NCBI RefSeq assembly: GCF_003851685.1
Contig: NZ_CP027727.1
Span: forward strand, 3,906,001 to 3,970,000
Length of the DNA: 64,000 nt
Direction of reading: 5' to 3'
Source: Pseudomonas sp. R5-89-07
Lineage (GTDB): Bacteria; Pseudomonadota; Gammaproteobacteria; Pseudomonadales; Pseudomonadaceae
The position numbers and the translations under genes were made by a program. Position 1 is the first letter of the stretch. Each line of letters begins with the position of its first letter. Under the pieces are notes generated by a model. That model searched no databases. It saw only the letters and a list, made by a program, of their open reading frames with translations, and was not told the DNA's origin. Shown in pieces: positions 19,434 through 28,889 of this stretch.

Positions 19434-22400
19434 ATGCCTAACCCCGTCGATTCCGTACCACCGCTGCCCCGCATATACGCCTTGGACCCTCAAGAGGCGG
19501 AACAACGCTGGGACAGCGCACCGCAACTGCTGTCGGCGCTCAATGCCGCGCGGCTGGGCGCGTGGTGCTGGGAAATCGACACGGGAAAAATCAGCTGGTC
19601 ACGTGGCACTCAGGCATTGTTTGGCTACGATCCTCGCCAGCCACTGTCCAACGACCTCAATTACCTCGACTTGCTGGCGCCTGAAGACCGCGCTCGCGTG
19701 GTGCGGGCGTTTCATGCGGTGCTGGCTGGCGAGCCGGTCGAACAGGCCATGCACCACCGCATTCAATGGCCCGATGGCAGCCTGCACTGGCTGGAGATCA
19801 ACGGCAGCCTGGTGCCGGACAAAAACGGCCGGCGCCGCATGATCGGCGTGATCCGCGAGATCACTCACCAACGCGAGCGCGAACACGCCCTCAGCCATTC
19901 GGAAAAGCGCTTCGCCACGCTTTTCCACCTGTGTCCGAACATGGTGCTGCTAACGCGCCAGACCGACGGCCTGATCAGCGAAGCCAACCACCATTTCGAA
20001 ATGTTGTTCGGCTGGCCGGTGGCTGCAGCGATTGGCCGCACCACCCTGGAGCTGGGCCTGTGGCGCCACCCGGAGCAACGCGCACAACTGGTCAAGGCCA
20101 CCCAGCGCAAAGGTGAGTCCATCACCATGGAAGTGCAGTTCTGCGCCAGCAACGGCCAGATCCATGACGGCACGCTCAGTGCACAAAAGGTCGAGCTCGA
20201 GGGCGAGGCCTATCTGATCAGCACCTTCCTCGACACCACCGAGCGCAAGAACGCCGAGCAAGCACTCAAGGACAGCCAGGAACGCCTGGACCTGGCGCTG
20301 GACTCGGCACAGTTGGGCACCTGGGACTGGCACATTCCTAGCGGCATGCTCTACGGCTCGGCCCGTGCCGCGCAGCTCCACGGCCTGCCGTGCGAACCGT
20401 TCCACGAATCATTCGATGCGTTTTTTGAAGGCATGTCCGATGAAGACCGCGAGGGCATGCGCCATGCCTACCGCACCCTGCGCGAAGGCCCGGACGGCAA
20501 TTACCAATTGACCTATCGGGTGCTGCTGGAAGACGGCAGCCCGCGCTACCTGGAAAGCCGCGCACGCTTGTATCGCGATGAGTCCGGCAAGCCCCTGCGC
20601 ATGGCCGGCACCCTGCTCGATATCACCGACCAGGTGGAGCGCGAGCTACGCCTGAGCGCTTCCGAAGAGAAATTCGCCAGCCTGTTCCAGGCCAGCCCCG
20701 ACCCTATTTGCGTCACGTGTCTGGACAGCGGTGCGTTTACCGAGATCAATCCAGCGTTCACCCAGACCTTTGGCTGGACAGCCGCCGAAGTGCTCGACAA
20801 AAGCGCCGAGCAGATCGGCCTGTGGGATGAATCAAGCAAGCGCCTGCAACGCATCGAGCAGGTGATCCGCGAGCAGTCGTTGAGCAATGTGGCCATCGTC
20901 GTACACGCCAAGAATGGCCAGAGCCTGACCTGCGTGATTTCCAGCCGCTTGATCAAGGTCAGTGAGCAGCCGTGCATCGTGACCACCCTGCGTGATATCA
21001 CCCAGCAACAACGCTCGGAGGCGGCGCTCAAGGCCAGTGAAGAGAAGTTTGCCAAGGCCTTCCATTCCAGCCCCGACGCCATTTCAATCACCGAGCGCGA
21101 CACCGGTCGCTATGTGGAGGTCAATGATGGGTTTTGCCGCCTGACCGGCTACCGCGCCGAAGAAGCCATCGGCCTCACCCTGTACCAGATTGGCATCTGG
21201 GCCGATGAAAACCAGCGCACCGCGCTGCTGGCCGAACTCGAGATCAAGGGACGCATCCATCACCTGGAAATGCTTTGGCACAACAAACGGGGTGAGGTGC
21301 TCGCGGTAGAGGTGTCGGTCGAACCGATTACCTTGAACGAAACGCCGTGCCTGCTATTGACCGCGCGTGACGTGAGCCTGTTGAAAAATGCCCAGGCACA
21401 GATCCGCCACCTGGCCTATCACGACCCGCTGACCAACCTGCCCAACCGTGCACTGCTGATGGACCGCCTGAGTCAGCAGATCGCCCTGCTCAAGCGCCAC
21501 AACCTGCGCGGTGCCCTGCTGTTTCTCGACCTTGATCACTTCAAGCATATCAACGACTCCCTCGGCCACCCGGTAGGCGACACCGTACTGAAAATCGTCA
21601 CCGCACGCCTGGAAGCCAGTGTGCGCATGGAAGATACCGTGGCGCGCCTGGGCGGTGATGAGTTCGTGGTGCTGCTCAGCGGCCTGGAGGGTTCAAGAAC
21701 GCAAGTCGGCGGCCAGGTGCAGGAACTGGCCGATACCCTGCGTGAATTGCTCTCGGAGCCGATGTTCCTTGACGGCCACCGCTTGCAGGTGACGCCAAGC
21801 ATCGGTGTGGCACTGATTCCTGACCATGGCACCACGCCCGCCGATCTGCTCAAGCGCGCCGACATCGCCTTGTACCGCGCCAAGGACTCCGGGCGCAACA
21901 CCACCCAAATGTTCCATAACAGCATGCAGAAAACCGCCAGCGAGCGTCTGCGCATGGAAACCGACCTGCGCCTGGCCTTGTCACGCGGCGAATTCAGCGT
22001 GCACTACCAGCCCCAGGTAGATGCGCGCGGCAACAGGATCGTCGGCGCCGAGGCGCTGGTGCGCTGGCAGCACCCGCAACTGGGCGCGCAGTCACCGACG
22101 GAATTTATCAAGGTGCTGGAGGACAGCGGCTTGATCCTGGAGGTGGGCACCTGGATTCTCGATGAAGCGTGCGGCGCCTTTGCGCGGTTGATTGCCGAGG
22201 GTCTGGTGGACCCGCTGAGTTTCAGCCTGTGCGTGAATATCAGTCCCCGGCAGTTTCGCCAGAATGACTTTGTGGAACGGGTCGAGCGTAGCCTCACCCA
22301 GCACCAACTGCCCTACAGTTTGCTCAAGCTGGAAATCACTGAGGGCATCGTGATCCAGAATCTGGACGACACGGTGATGAAGATGCGCCGCTTGAAAAAA

Positions 22401-22712
22401 CTCGGCGTGAGCTTTGCGATGGATGACTTTGGCACCGGTTACTCGTCCCTGACCTACCTCAAGCGCTTGCCGGTGGATGCGCTGAAAATCGACCAGTCGT
22501 TCGTGCGCGACGCGACTCATGACCCCAATGACGCTGAAATCATCCGCGCCATTGTCGCCATGGCCCGCAGTTTGAATCTGGAGGTGATTGCCGAAGGCGT
22601 GGAAACCGAGGAGCAATTGGCGTTCCTGCAAAGGCTCGGCTGCCATTTGTATCAGGGGTATTTGCATAGTCGGCCATTGCCGATAGAGGGGTTCAGGCAG
22701 TTGCTGGGATAG
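19434..22712 (+). CDS. Multi-PAS GGDEF/EAL c-di-GMP enzyme
   Basis: Cytoplasmic signalling protein of 1092 residues with no membrane segment. About five PAS-type domains occupy residues 35-640 (several followed by PAC motifs such as LISTFLDTTERKNAE and IVTTLRDITQQQRSE). A GGDEF domain with intact GGDEF at 740-744 follows, then an EAL domain with EAL at 873-875, DDFGTGYSS near 998 and LKIDQSF near 1017. The allosteric I-site RxxD (RMED) lies five residues before GGDEF. Both synthase and phosphodiesterase activity look possible. The signal sensed is unknown. Confidence 0.93.
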   Translation: MPNPVDSVPPLPRIYALDPQEAEQRWDSAPQLLSALNAARLGAWCWEIDTGKISWSRGTQALFGYDPRQPLSNDLNYLDLLAPEDRARVVRAFHAVLAGEPVEQAMHHRIQWPDGSLHWLEINGSLVPDKNGRRRMIGVIREITHQREREHALSHSEKRFATLFHLCPNMVLLTRQTDGLISEANHHFEMLFGWPVAAAIGRTTLELGLWRHPEQRAQLVKATQRKGESITMEVQFCASNGQIHDGTLSAQKVELEGEAYLISTFLDTTERKNAEQALKDSQERLDLALDSAQLGTWDWHIPSGMLYGSARAAQLHGLPCEPFHESFDAFFEGMSDEDREGMRHAYRTLREGPDGNYQLTYRVLLEDGSPRYLESRARLYRDESGKPLRMAGTLLDITDQVERELRLSASEEKFASLFQASPDPICVTCLDSGAFTEINPAFTQTFGWTAAEVLDKSAEQIGLWDESSKRLQRIEQVIREQSLSNVAIVVHAKNGQSLTCVISSRLIKVSEQPCIVTTLRDITQQQRSEAALKASEEKFAKAFHSSPDAISITERDTGRYVEVNDGFCRLTGYRAEEAIGLTLYQIGIWADENQRTALLAELEIKGRIHHLEMLWHNKRGEVLAVEVSVEPITLNETPCLLLTARDVSLLKNAQAQIRHLAYHDPLTNLPNRALLMDRLSQQIALLKRHNLRGALLFLDLDHFKHINDSLGHPVGDTVLKIVTARLEASVRMEDTVARLGGDEFVVLLSGLEGSRTQVGGQVQELADTLRELLSEPMFLDGHRLQVTPSIGVALIPDHGTTPADLLKRADIALYRAKDSGRNTTQMFHNSMQKTASERLRMETDLRLALSRGEFSVHYQPQVDARGNRIVGAEALVRWQHPQLGAQSPTEFIKVLEDSGLILEVGTWILDEACGAFARLIAEGLVDPLSFSLCVNISPRQFRQNDFVERVERSLTQHQLPYSLLKLEITEGIVIQNLDDTVMKMRRLKKLGVSFAMDDFGTGYSSLTYLKRLPVDALKIDQSFVRDATHDPNDAEIIRAIVAMARSLNLEVIAEGVETEEQLAFLQRLGCHLYQGYLHSRPLPIEGFRQLLG

Positions 22713-22779
22713 GGGTATTTTGAAACTCCGTGTTGAAACAGAGTGCAGCCTGGGTTATCCCTGCCCAGGTGCATCATGG

Positions 22780-23736
22780 TCAAATCAGTGCAACGGCTTG
22801 ACCATGCGTGGGGACCCGCCCCTGTTTCCCCCATAACTCCTCGCGGCCGTTGATGACCGCCACCGAATGGCCGGTCCGGTTGCACATGCCTATCTGCCCC
22901 TGGGCAAGCTCACGCACCGGCACGCGTTTCATGTGGCTTCTCAACCCAAGGCGCAGAAAGCCTTCTCCCGGACCGGTCTCATCTTCGCCGTTGTTGAGGC
23001 TGCGAATGGCTGCCTGATAACTTCGACCGGCCGTACCATCATTGTTTTCCATCTGCGCACGCTTGGCGCTCACCGCGAACAGGAACTGCGCATCCTTGAG
23101 CATGCCTTTGTCAGGCCCGTTGAATTGGGCGCCCCGGGCACCCTCGGCCAATTCGCGGTCGGTCAACGTGAGCCGAAAGCCATCGCGCATGACCACTTGG
23201 TAACCGTCGTGCGTCCTCGCCACCTCCTTGAAAATATCGGTCGGGCTTTGACCGAATCGATACATCGCAGCCTTGATAGCCGACACCGTCACGCAATTGC
23301 CATCCGGGCCCTGGCGAAAGCCGCTCCAGATATTGTCGGGCTTCGCGCCGTTGCGCTTTCCCGACAAACCAGGGATCTGCGCTGTGGCATCAGGTTTCGG
23401 TAACACCGGTTGGGGAATTACCTGCGGCACAACCGGTGAGGGTAAAGGAACACCGTCAGGCCTATTCCTTTCTTTTTTATCCGTTACCAGAGCGAGCAAC
23501 TGAGTGAAGAACGAAGTGAATAAAGCCACGACCGCATTGATCGCTTCCGAGTCATTTCCGATACCCGCCGAATGTTGCGGCCTATCACGATAGGCCATAA
23601 CAGGCGTAGCGCTGATCGACTCGCGACTGACATTGGCTTCAATAGTTCGCTCATTACTTGCACTGAGCGATTCGATCGGCAGTGACCGCCTTACGTCAAT
23701 GACACGCGCAATATTATTAATGGGAAAGAGTGACAT
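22780..23736 (-). CDS. Unrecognised protein with papain/calpain-like Cys-His layout
   Basis: I do not recognise this 318-residue protein. The first 60 residues are polar, a hydrophobic amphipathic stretch follows at about 66-86 (NAVVALFTSFFTQLLALV), then a Pro-rich linker (97-117), then a compact C-terminal domain. That domain has Gln142...GNCVTVSAIKAAM with Cys148 at a helix start, and later TGHSVAVING with His290 and Asn296, an order and spacing like the Gln, Cys, His, Asn of calpains. There is no signal peptide. I chose the ATG at 23736 because GGAG lies six bases upstream; a GTG start at 23748 is possible. It follows the Pro-rich gene at 23827 by 90 bp and has a similar plan (hydrophobic helix, then Pro-rich). 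Confidence 0.7.
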   Translation of the reverse strand: MSLFPINNIARVIDVRRSLPIESLSASNERTIEANVSRESISATPVMAYRDRPQHSAGIGNDSEAINAVVALFTSFFTQLLALVTDKKERNRPDGVPLPSPVVPQVIPQPVLPKPDATAQIPGLSGKRNGAKPDNIWSGFRQGPDGNCVTVSAIKAAMYRFGQSPTDIFKEVARTHDGYQVVMRDGFRLTLTDRELAEGARGAQFNGPDKGMLKDAQFLFAVSAKRAQMENNDGTAGRSYQAAIRSLNNGEDETGPGEGFLRLGLRSHMKRVPVRELAQGQIGMCNRTGHSVAVINGREELWGKQGRVPTHGQAVALI

Positions 23737-23826
23737 AGAGTTCTCCACACACAGGCACCTCCTCGAAATACACTTCCGAAAAAAAGTGCCTGCATTTATA
23801 AAAAGACTGAAGCGCGATGGTTTTCT

Positions 23827-24786
23827 TTAAAACCTGGAACTTAGCCGATGATTAAAGCGCCCATGCCTGCCAGCAGATCGATCGTCGACAGGGCCAGGAC
23901 TGGTCAGATCTGGCGTGGGAGCGTCGGGCAATGGCGCTGGCTTGTTATCTGGCAAGACTGCGGGTTGAGGCTTGGTATCCATTGGAACGTTCGGCCTTGG
24001 AAAATTACCGGGCAGCACCGGTGGCTGGGGCTTGGCGTCTGGCAATACGGGCGGCTGGGGACGGGTATCTACGGAAACCTTTGGGGTCGGCAATCGCTCC
24101 GGCAATACTTTTCCATCAGGGCAGTGGCAATGGCTGACGACCACATTCACCTGTACGTTCGCCTTGGGGTCGTTGTTCACGCTGACCTCAGGCTTGGGCA
24201 CCGTTGGCGGGAATGGCAGCGGGCGCGGCTTATTACCGTCAGGCACCAAGACCGGCAAATCGCTGGGTTTCGGCAGCACCGGCGACTTGTCCACATCCGG
24301 CTTGGTGAGTTCTTTACCGGCGTCCGGCACCACCGGCAGCGTGCCTGCATCCGGTTTGGTCAGCTCCTTGCGGGTGTTCGGCAGCACTGGCAGCTTATCT
24401 ACACCCGGCTTAGTCGGTTCCTTGCTGGTATCCGGTTTCACCAGCAGCTTGCCCGCATCCGGCCTGGCCAGCTCCTTGTTGGTATCCGGTGTGATCGGCA
24501 GTTTGCCTGAGTCGGGCTTGAGCGCAGTTTTGCCCGAAAATATATCGCGCATGGCCTTGAAGATACCTTCGAGCATATCGAATAACTGTGCCAGCGCAGT
24601 CTCGGGAGTGACTACCCTATTGTGCAAACCTTGAGTGCCATCGGGGCGCAGTGACGTCTGAGGAGGCGTTGTACCGAGGGACTGAGTATTCGAATCTATA
24701 ACAGCCTTGTTTTTTGAAACCGCTTGCTGATCAACGGCAGATGTATCGAACTTTGCCATTGGCGGAGTGTTAATCGACATAGACAT
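23827..24786 (-). CDS. Unrecognised proline-rich repetitive protein
   Basis: A 319-residue protein I cannot assign. A polar N-terminus leads to a hydrophobic helix at about 82-100 (LAQLFDMLEGIFKAMRDIF). Residues 105-205 are six to seven imperfect 15-17-residue repeats of the form KPDxGKLPVxPDTxKELT. The C-terminal third has three or four shorter PQPPVLPDxK repeats and an odd SHCHCPDGK segment. There is no signal peptide or catalytic motif. AGGA lies nine bases before the ATG at 24786. It is probably co-transcribed with the gene at 22780 and shares its overall plan, so the two may be partner proteins or effectors. Confidence 0.65.
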   Translation of the reverse strand: MSMSINTPPMAKFDTSAVDQQAVSKNKAVIDSNTQSLGTTPPQTSLRPDGTQGLHNRVVTPETALAQLFDMLEGIFKAMRDIFSGKTALKPDSGKLPITPDTNKELARPDAGKLLVKPDTSKEPTKPGVDKLPVLPNTRKELTKPDAGTLPVVPDAGKELTKPDVDKSPVLPKPSDLPVLVPDGNKPRPLPFPPTVPKPEVSVNNDPKANVQVNVVVSHCHCPDGKVLPERLPTPKVSVDTRPQPPVLPDAKPQPPVLPGNFPRPNVPMDTKPQPAVLPDNKPAPLPDAPTPDLTSPGPVDDRSAGRHGRFNHRLSSRF

Positions 24787-24792
24787 TCGCAA

Positions 24793-25174
24793 TATTCCTT
24801 TACTTCATACAACCTGACCTATTACTGGCCAGAGGGAGTGATAGTTTTATGACTGAATAACAACAGTGCTGCATCACAGTCCCTCCATTCGTGGAGAGTT
24901 AGGCTATCCAGTTCCGCAAATCGCAGTTCATATAAGCAAACCAAAGCGCATTATCAGACATTGCCTCATGGACAACTTCCACCACGCCTTGATTCATGGC
25001 TTTGTTGACACTCAAGCGTGGTCACATGCGCTAATACTCGGTAGGCGTGTCACTCGTCGATAACATTGCACGCGTTTACTCGTCGCTCACTTGTGTTAAC
25101 TCGCCGACGAAAAAAAGGCGCCTGCAGTGGCGCCTTCATGGGTACTAGCGATAAAAACGTGTAATTGACTGACT
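24793..25174. other. Gene-free, relatively AT-rich interval
   Basis: About 380 bp between the Pro-rich gene and dusC. It holds the dusC terminator and the presumed promoter of the Pro-rich gene. Three imperfect copies of the sequence ACTCGTCG/ACTCGCCG occur at 25047-25108. A 65-codon rightward ORF at 24866 has no visible ribosome site or family resemblance and is not called. Confidence 0.5.
25109..25136 (-). terminator. Terminator after dusC
   Basis: Read leftward, AAGGCGCC / GGCGCCTT forms an eight-pair stem with a six-base loop, followed by a run of T residues. It ends the leftward tetR-hydrolase-thioesterase-dusC block. Confidence 0.85.
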
Positions 25175-26134
25175 TCAGGCAACCATGGGATGAGGCATTC
25201 CCAGCAGGCGACTGACCTGCTCCAGGTCGGTCTCGCGGCGCATCGCCGTAAACAGCTCCACCGCTTCAGGGTAGTTGCGCGTCAGCATCGCCAGCCACTG
25301 CTTCAAACGGCCGGGCGCCTGGCGCTCAGTCAATTGCGCCACCGATTGGGTCCAGAATTCCTGGAGCATCGGCTGCATCTGGGTCCAGGTCATCTCCACC
25401 ACCTCTTGCCCTGCGCGCGCCGCCGCGATCTGCCGCGCCAGGTCGGGGCGCGCCACCAGGCCGCGGCCCAGCATGATGTCTTCGGCGCCGCTGACTTCGC
25501 GGCAGCGTTTCCAGTCTTCGACGCTCCAGATGTCACCATTGGCAAACACCGGCACCTTGACCACGTCCTGCACACGCGGGATCCACTCCCAATGGGCCGG
25601 CGGCTTGTAGCCATCGGTTTTGGTACGCGCATGTACCACGATATGCGCGGCTCCGCCTTCGGCCAACGCCGTGGCGCAGACCAGCGCACCATCCGGGCTG
25701 TCGAAGCCCAGGCGCATCTTGGCGGTTACCGGGATGTGGGCAGGGACTGCGCGGCGAACATGCTCGACGATCCGGTTGAGCAGCTCCGGCTCCTTGAGCA
25801 GTACTGCACCGCCGCGGGACTTATTGACGGTCTTGGCCGGGCAGCCAAAGTTGAGGTCGATCACCTGCGACCCCAACTCGCAGGCCAATGCGGCGTTTTC
25901 CGCCAGGCATACCGGGTCAGAGCCCAGCAATTGAACGCGCAGCGGCACGCCCGCCGCGGTATGGGCGCCGTGCAACAGTTCCGGGGCGAGCTTGTAGAAA
26001 TAGGCAGGGGTGAGCAAGCGGTCATTGACGCGGATAAATTCGGTCACGCACCAGTCGATACCGCCCACGCGGGTCAACACGTCCCGCAGGATGTTGTCGA
26101 CCAACCCCTCCATGGGCGCCAAAGCAATTTGCAT
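25175..26134 (-). CDS. dusC: tRNA-dihydrouridine(16) synthase DusC
   Basis: FMN-dependent enzyme that reduces U16 of tRNAs. It has 319 residues. The start [13 protein letters not shown] and the catalytic Cys motif [17 protein letters not shown] (near 95-111) are diagnostic of Dus proteins, and [18 protein letters not shown] is typical of the DusC subgroup. The start at 26134 removes three residues from the longest frame. Confidence 0.93.
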   Translation of the reverse strand: MQIALAPMEGLVDNILRDVLTRVGGIDWCVTEFIRVNDRLLTPAYFYKLAPELLHGAHTAAGVPLRVQLLGSDPVCLAENAALACELGSQVIDLNFGCPAKTVNKSRGGAVLLKEPELLNRIVEHVRRAVPAHIPVTAKMRLGFDSPDGALVCATALAEGGAAHIVVHARTKTDGYKPPAHWEWIPRVQDVVKVPVFANGDIWSVEDWKRCREVSGAEDIMLGRGLVARPDLARQIAAARAGQEVVEMTWTQMQPMLQEFWTQSVAQLTERQAPGRLKQWLAMLTRNYPEAVELFTAMRRETDLEQVSRLLGMPHPMVA

Positions 26135-26189
26135 GGAAAACACTCAACAAAAATCGTGGCGCAGTTTACTGGGTTTCCCGCAACAACCG

Positions 26190-26624
26190 TTAACCCCCTG
26201 TCAGCGCAGGCCCATAACCCTCGACAAACTCGGCAGGCATGCGTTTGGGTCGGCCGCTGGACAGTTCGATGCACACAAAGGTGGTTTGCGCGCGCAGCAG
26301 GGTGGCGCCGTCACGCGGGCGTACCAGCTGGAAACGCCGCGTCATCTTCAGACGTTGGTCCCAGTCGACGATCCACGTGGCCAGTTGCAGTTCATCGCCT
26401 TCGTAGCCGGCCGCCAGGTAGTCAATCTCGTGACGCACCACAGCCATGGCACGGTCCAGGCGCCGGTACTCGGTGAGGTCCAGCCCCAAGCGCTGGGAAT
26501 GACGCCAGGCGCAACGCTCCAGCCAGGAGACATACACCGCGTTATTGGCGTGCCCGAGGCCGTCGATGTCCTCAGGGGCGACCTGCAGATCGATAATGAA
26601 CGGCGTTGCCAAATCCCAGCCCAT
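26190..26624 (-). CDS. Acyl-CoA thioesterase, YbgC/4HBT type
   Basis: Single hot-dog-fold thioesterase of 144 residues. The catalytic region reads VAPEDIDGLGHANNAVYVSW (about 15-34), with an Asp before the helix that matches 4-hydroxybenzoyl-CoA thioesterase relatives. The substrate is unknown. It lies 39 bp after the alpha/beta hydrolase gene. Confidence 0.88.
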   Translation of the reverse strand: MGWDLATPFIIDLQVAPEDIDGLGHANNAVYVSWLERCAWRHSQRLGLDLTEYRRLDRAMAVVRHEIDYLAAGYEGDELQLATWIVDWDQRLKMTRRFQLVRPRDGATLLRAQTTFVCIELSSGRPKRMPAEFVEGYGPALTGG

Positions 26625-26663
26625 GCCTTGCTCCAGTCGATTGATGTCGGCGGGCGCAGTGTA

Positions 26664-27497
26664 TCAGGCGGTTTGGCGCTGCTGTAAATGGCAGCTCGCC
26701 AACAGGGTGAGCACGCCTTCGATCACGCGCGGGTCGGCCAGGACCTTCTGATGCCCGCCCTGCTCCAGCCGCAGCAGCCGGCTGTCGAACCAGGCCTCAT
26801 GAATAGCTAGAGAGGCCTTGACCGGGACGAACGTATCGTCTTCTGCATGCACGATCAGGCCGGGGAGATTCATGTGGTAGTGCGCGACGTCCAGGTGCTT
26901 GAGCGGCATGCCGAAGGCCAGCTCGACCTCCTGGATGAATGCCGAACGTGCGCGCGGTGGCAACCCCATCATTCGGGTGAAACCGCGCAGTACGTCCAGG
27001 AACCGCGACGGCGCAGCGATACTCACCAACGCCTGCGTGCGCAGCCCCAATTGCACGGCCAGCATCGCGCTGGCGCCGCCCATCGAATGGCCGACCACCG
27101 CGTGCAGCGGGGGCAGCTCAGCCGCCGCCTCCAGCATGGCCCGCGCGAACAGCAGCACATGCGCTTCTCGCCCCGGCGAATGCCCATGGGCCGGGCCGTC
27201 CAGCGCAATCACCGAATAGCCGTTATCCACCAACGCCGTGATCAGGCTGGCGAACTGCGTGGGCCGCCCTTCCCAACCGTGCATCAGCAACACTGCAGGC
27301 CCCTGGCCCCAGCGCAGCGCCGAGAGGCCGAAACGCAGGGTAATGCGCTCCGACTGCGCCAGTAACGGCAGCTCCCACTCACGCGGTGGCAGCTCGCGGG
27401 GCGTCATGAAGGTGCGACGCATGCTGTTGGCCACCGTTTGCGGTGCAAGCCGGCCAACAGTGCGATTGAAGCCACGAACCCAGGTCAAGCTGCCCAT
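26664..27497 (-). CDS. Alpha/beta hydrolase
   Basis: Serine hydrolase of 277 residues. The oxyanion segment is LLMHGWEGRP, the nucleophile elbow GHSMGGA, the acidic residue is in IVHAEDDTFVP, and the catalytic His in LEQGGHQKVL. The start MGSLTWVRGF at 27497 was chosen over a long upstream extension that overlaps the tetR gene. It lies 14 bp after tetR, so it is probably controlled by it. The substrate is unknown. Confidence 0.88.
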   Translation of the reverse strand: MGSLTWVRGFNRTVGRLAPQTVANSMRRTFMTPRELPPREWELPLLAQSERITLRFGLSALRWGQGPAVLLMHGWEGRPTQFASLITALVDNGYSVIALDGPAHGHSPGREAHVLLFARAMLEAAAELPPLHAVVGHSMGGASAMLAVQLGLRTQALVSIAAPSRFLDVLRGFTRMMGLPPRARSAFIQEVELAFGMPLKHLDVAHYHMNLPGLIVHAEDDTFVPVKASLAIHEAWFDSRLLRLEQGGHQKVLADPRVIEGVLTLLASCHLQQRQTA

Positions 27498-27511
27498 GCT
27501 CTGAACCCTCT

Positions 27512-28051
27512 TCAGCGTACCGCCGACTTGGCAGCGCGCAACACGCGATCGGACAGCTCGCCCGGACCCAGGGCCCGCGCCAGCGTCAGGCCGCCGACCA
27601 TCAGCGCCATGTCGGCCAGAGCCTTGTCGGTATCCTCCGGGCTGGCCGCCAGTTGGGCCGCCATCAACTCGCAGTGTTCGCTCAACACCTGACGAAATGC
27701 GTCCGGCAAACGGCCCATCTCGCCGACAGTCGCAGGAAGCGGGCACGCCTGGGCGGTGGAGTCGCGGTGTTTGCGCGACAGGTAAAACGCCGCCACCAGG
27801 CTTCTGCGCTCTTCGCCGGACAGCTGCGAGTCGACTTCTTCGATCGCCGCGCGGCGCTTGGCCAGCAATTTAGTGAACGCTTCCAGCATCAGCGCATCCT
27901 TGCTTTCAAAGTGCGCGTAAAAACCACCCACCGTCAGCCCCGCCGCCCCCATGACCTCACCGACGCTCGGCTCAGCCGGGCCACGCTGGATCAATGCCGA
28001 GCTGGCAGCCTGCAAAATACGTTCGCGAGTTTGTGCTTTCTTATCGCTCAT
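27512..28051 (-). CDS. TetR-family repressor
   Basis: 179-residue regulator with an N-terminal HTH (TRERILQAASSALIQRG, then LTVGGFYAHFESKDALM) and a C-terminal ligand domain containing AQACPLPATVGEMGRLP, typical of the AcrR/TetR_C group. The ATG at 28051 is 25 bp from a perfect palindrome (28076-28098) that is very likely its operator. It heads an operon with the hydrolase and possibly the thioesterase and dusC, which suggests autoregulation. Confidence 0.9.
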   Translation of the reverse strand: MSDKKAQTRERILQAASSALIQRGPAEPSVGEVMGAAGLTVGGFYAHFESKDALMLEAFTKLLAKRRAAIEEVDSQLSGEERRSLVAAFYLSRKHRDSTAQACPLPATVGEMGRLPDAFRQVLSEHCELMAAQLAASPEDTDKALADMALMVGGLTLARALGPGELSDRVLRAAKSAVR

Positions 28052-28075
28052 CAAAGCCTCCGTCTCTCGTGGAGT

Positions 28076-28098
28076 AATATTATTACCATAATAATATT
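28076..28098. promoter_or_regulatory. Candidate TetR operator
   Basis: A perfect 10-bp inverted repeat, AATATTATTA and TAATAATATT, separated by CCA, just upstream of the TetR start. The AT-rich palindrome stands out in GC-rich surroundings. Confidence 0.75.
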
Positions 28099-28175
28099 GC
28101 GCAAGCGACTAGCATGACCATTGGTCAGAACAGAAGAAAGGAAGTGAGCAAAGAATTGGCCAAACGCCAGACAAA

Positions 28176-28226
28176 CAAAAGGGCCATTCAATAATTGAAT
28201 GACCCTTAAAAATCCCGCAAAGCGGG
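28176..28226 (-). terminator. Double terminator after the tRNA cluster
   Basis: Two hairpins in series when read leftward. The first is CCCGC-TTT-GCGGG followed by ATTTTT, ending 7 bp past the last tRNA. The second is a longer AAGGGnCATTCAAT-type stem followed by TTTTG. Confidence 0.8.
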
Positions 28227-28232
28227 TAATCG

Positions 28233-28308
28233 TGGCGTCCCCTAGGGGACTCGAACCCCTGTTACCGCCGTGAAAGGGCGGTGTCCTAGGCCACTAGACG
28301 AAGGGGAC
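28233..28308 (-). tRNA. tRNA-Glu(TTC), copy 1
   Basis: 76-nt cloverleaf with encoded CCA. The acceptor stem pairs GTCCCCT with AGGGGAC, the anticodon loop is TTTCACG's core with TTC, and the T-arm contains GGTTCGAGTCC. Identical in sequence to copy 2 at 28513. Confidence 0.97.
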
Positions 28309-28387
28309 ACAAACCTTCTGTACAGTGATCAGCGCTGAGTGCTGATCGATTCAAGGACGGTGTGGCCGCAACCTTGAACCTGTAAAT

Positions 28388-28463
<76 letters not shown>

Positions 28464-28512
28464 GATTTTTCGCCTGGCGGCGCAGCAGACCTTTCGAGCT
28501 GCTTGTTGAAAC

Positions 28513-28588
28513 TGGCGTCCCCTAGGGGACTCGAACCCCTGTTACCGCCGTGAAAGGGCGGTGTCCTAGGCCACTAGACGAAGGGGAC
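28513..28588 (-). tRNA. tRNA-Glu(TTC), copy 2
   Basis: Second identical tRNA-Glu with CCA, in a tandem duplication with the pair at 28233-28463. Confidence 0.97.
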
Positions 28589-28666
28589 AAAACCTTCTGT
28601 ACAACTGATCGGCGCTGAGTGCCGATCGATTCAAGGACGGTGTGGCCAGACCTTGAACCTGTAAAT

Positions 28667-28742
<76 letters not shown>

Positions 28743-28846
28743 TCATCGGTGAGGACGGGGCGAATCTTAATGGCGGTTTGGAAACGTGTCAAATTTATTT
28801 TCAACAATTTTCAAAATTTTTTGCCGGGATAACAATCACTTACCGT

Positions 28847-28872
28847 CGAAACCCCGGAAAACCGGGGTTTCG
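28847..28872 (-). terminator. Hairpin after gltX
   Basis: A perfect CGAAACCCCGG / CCGGGGTTTCG stem with a four-base loop, 17 bp past the gltX stop. It lacks a strong T tract on the leftward transcript, so termination may be incomplete and some read-through into the tRNAs is possible. Confidence 0.6.
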
Positions 28873-28889
28873 TCCTTACCACCGTCTGT

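Noticed and set aside
24866..25063. 65-codon rightward ORF in the intergenic gap
   Set aside because: No ribosome site, no recognisable family and AT-rich non-coding look.
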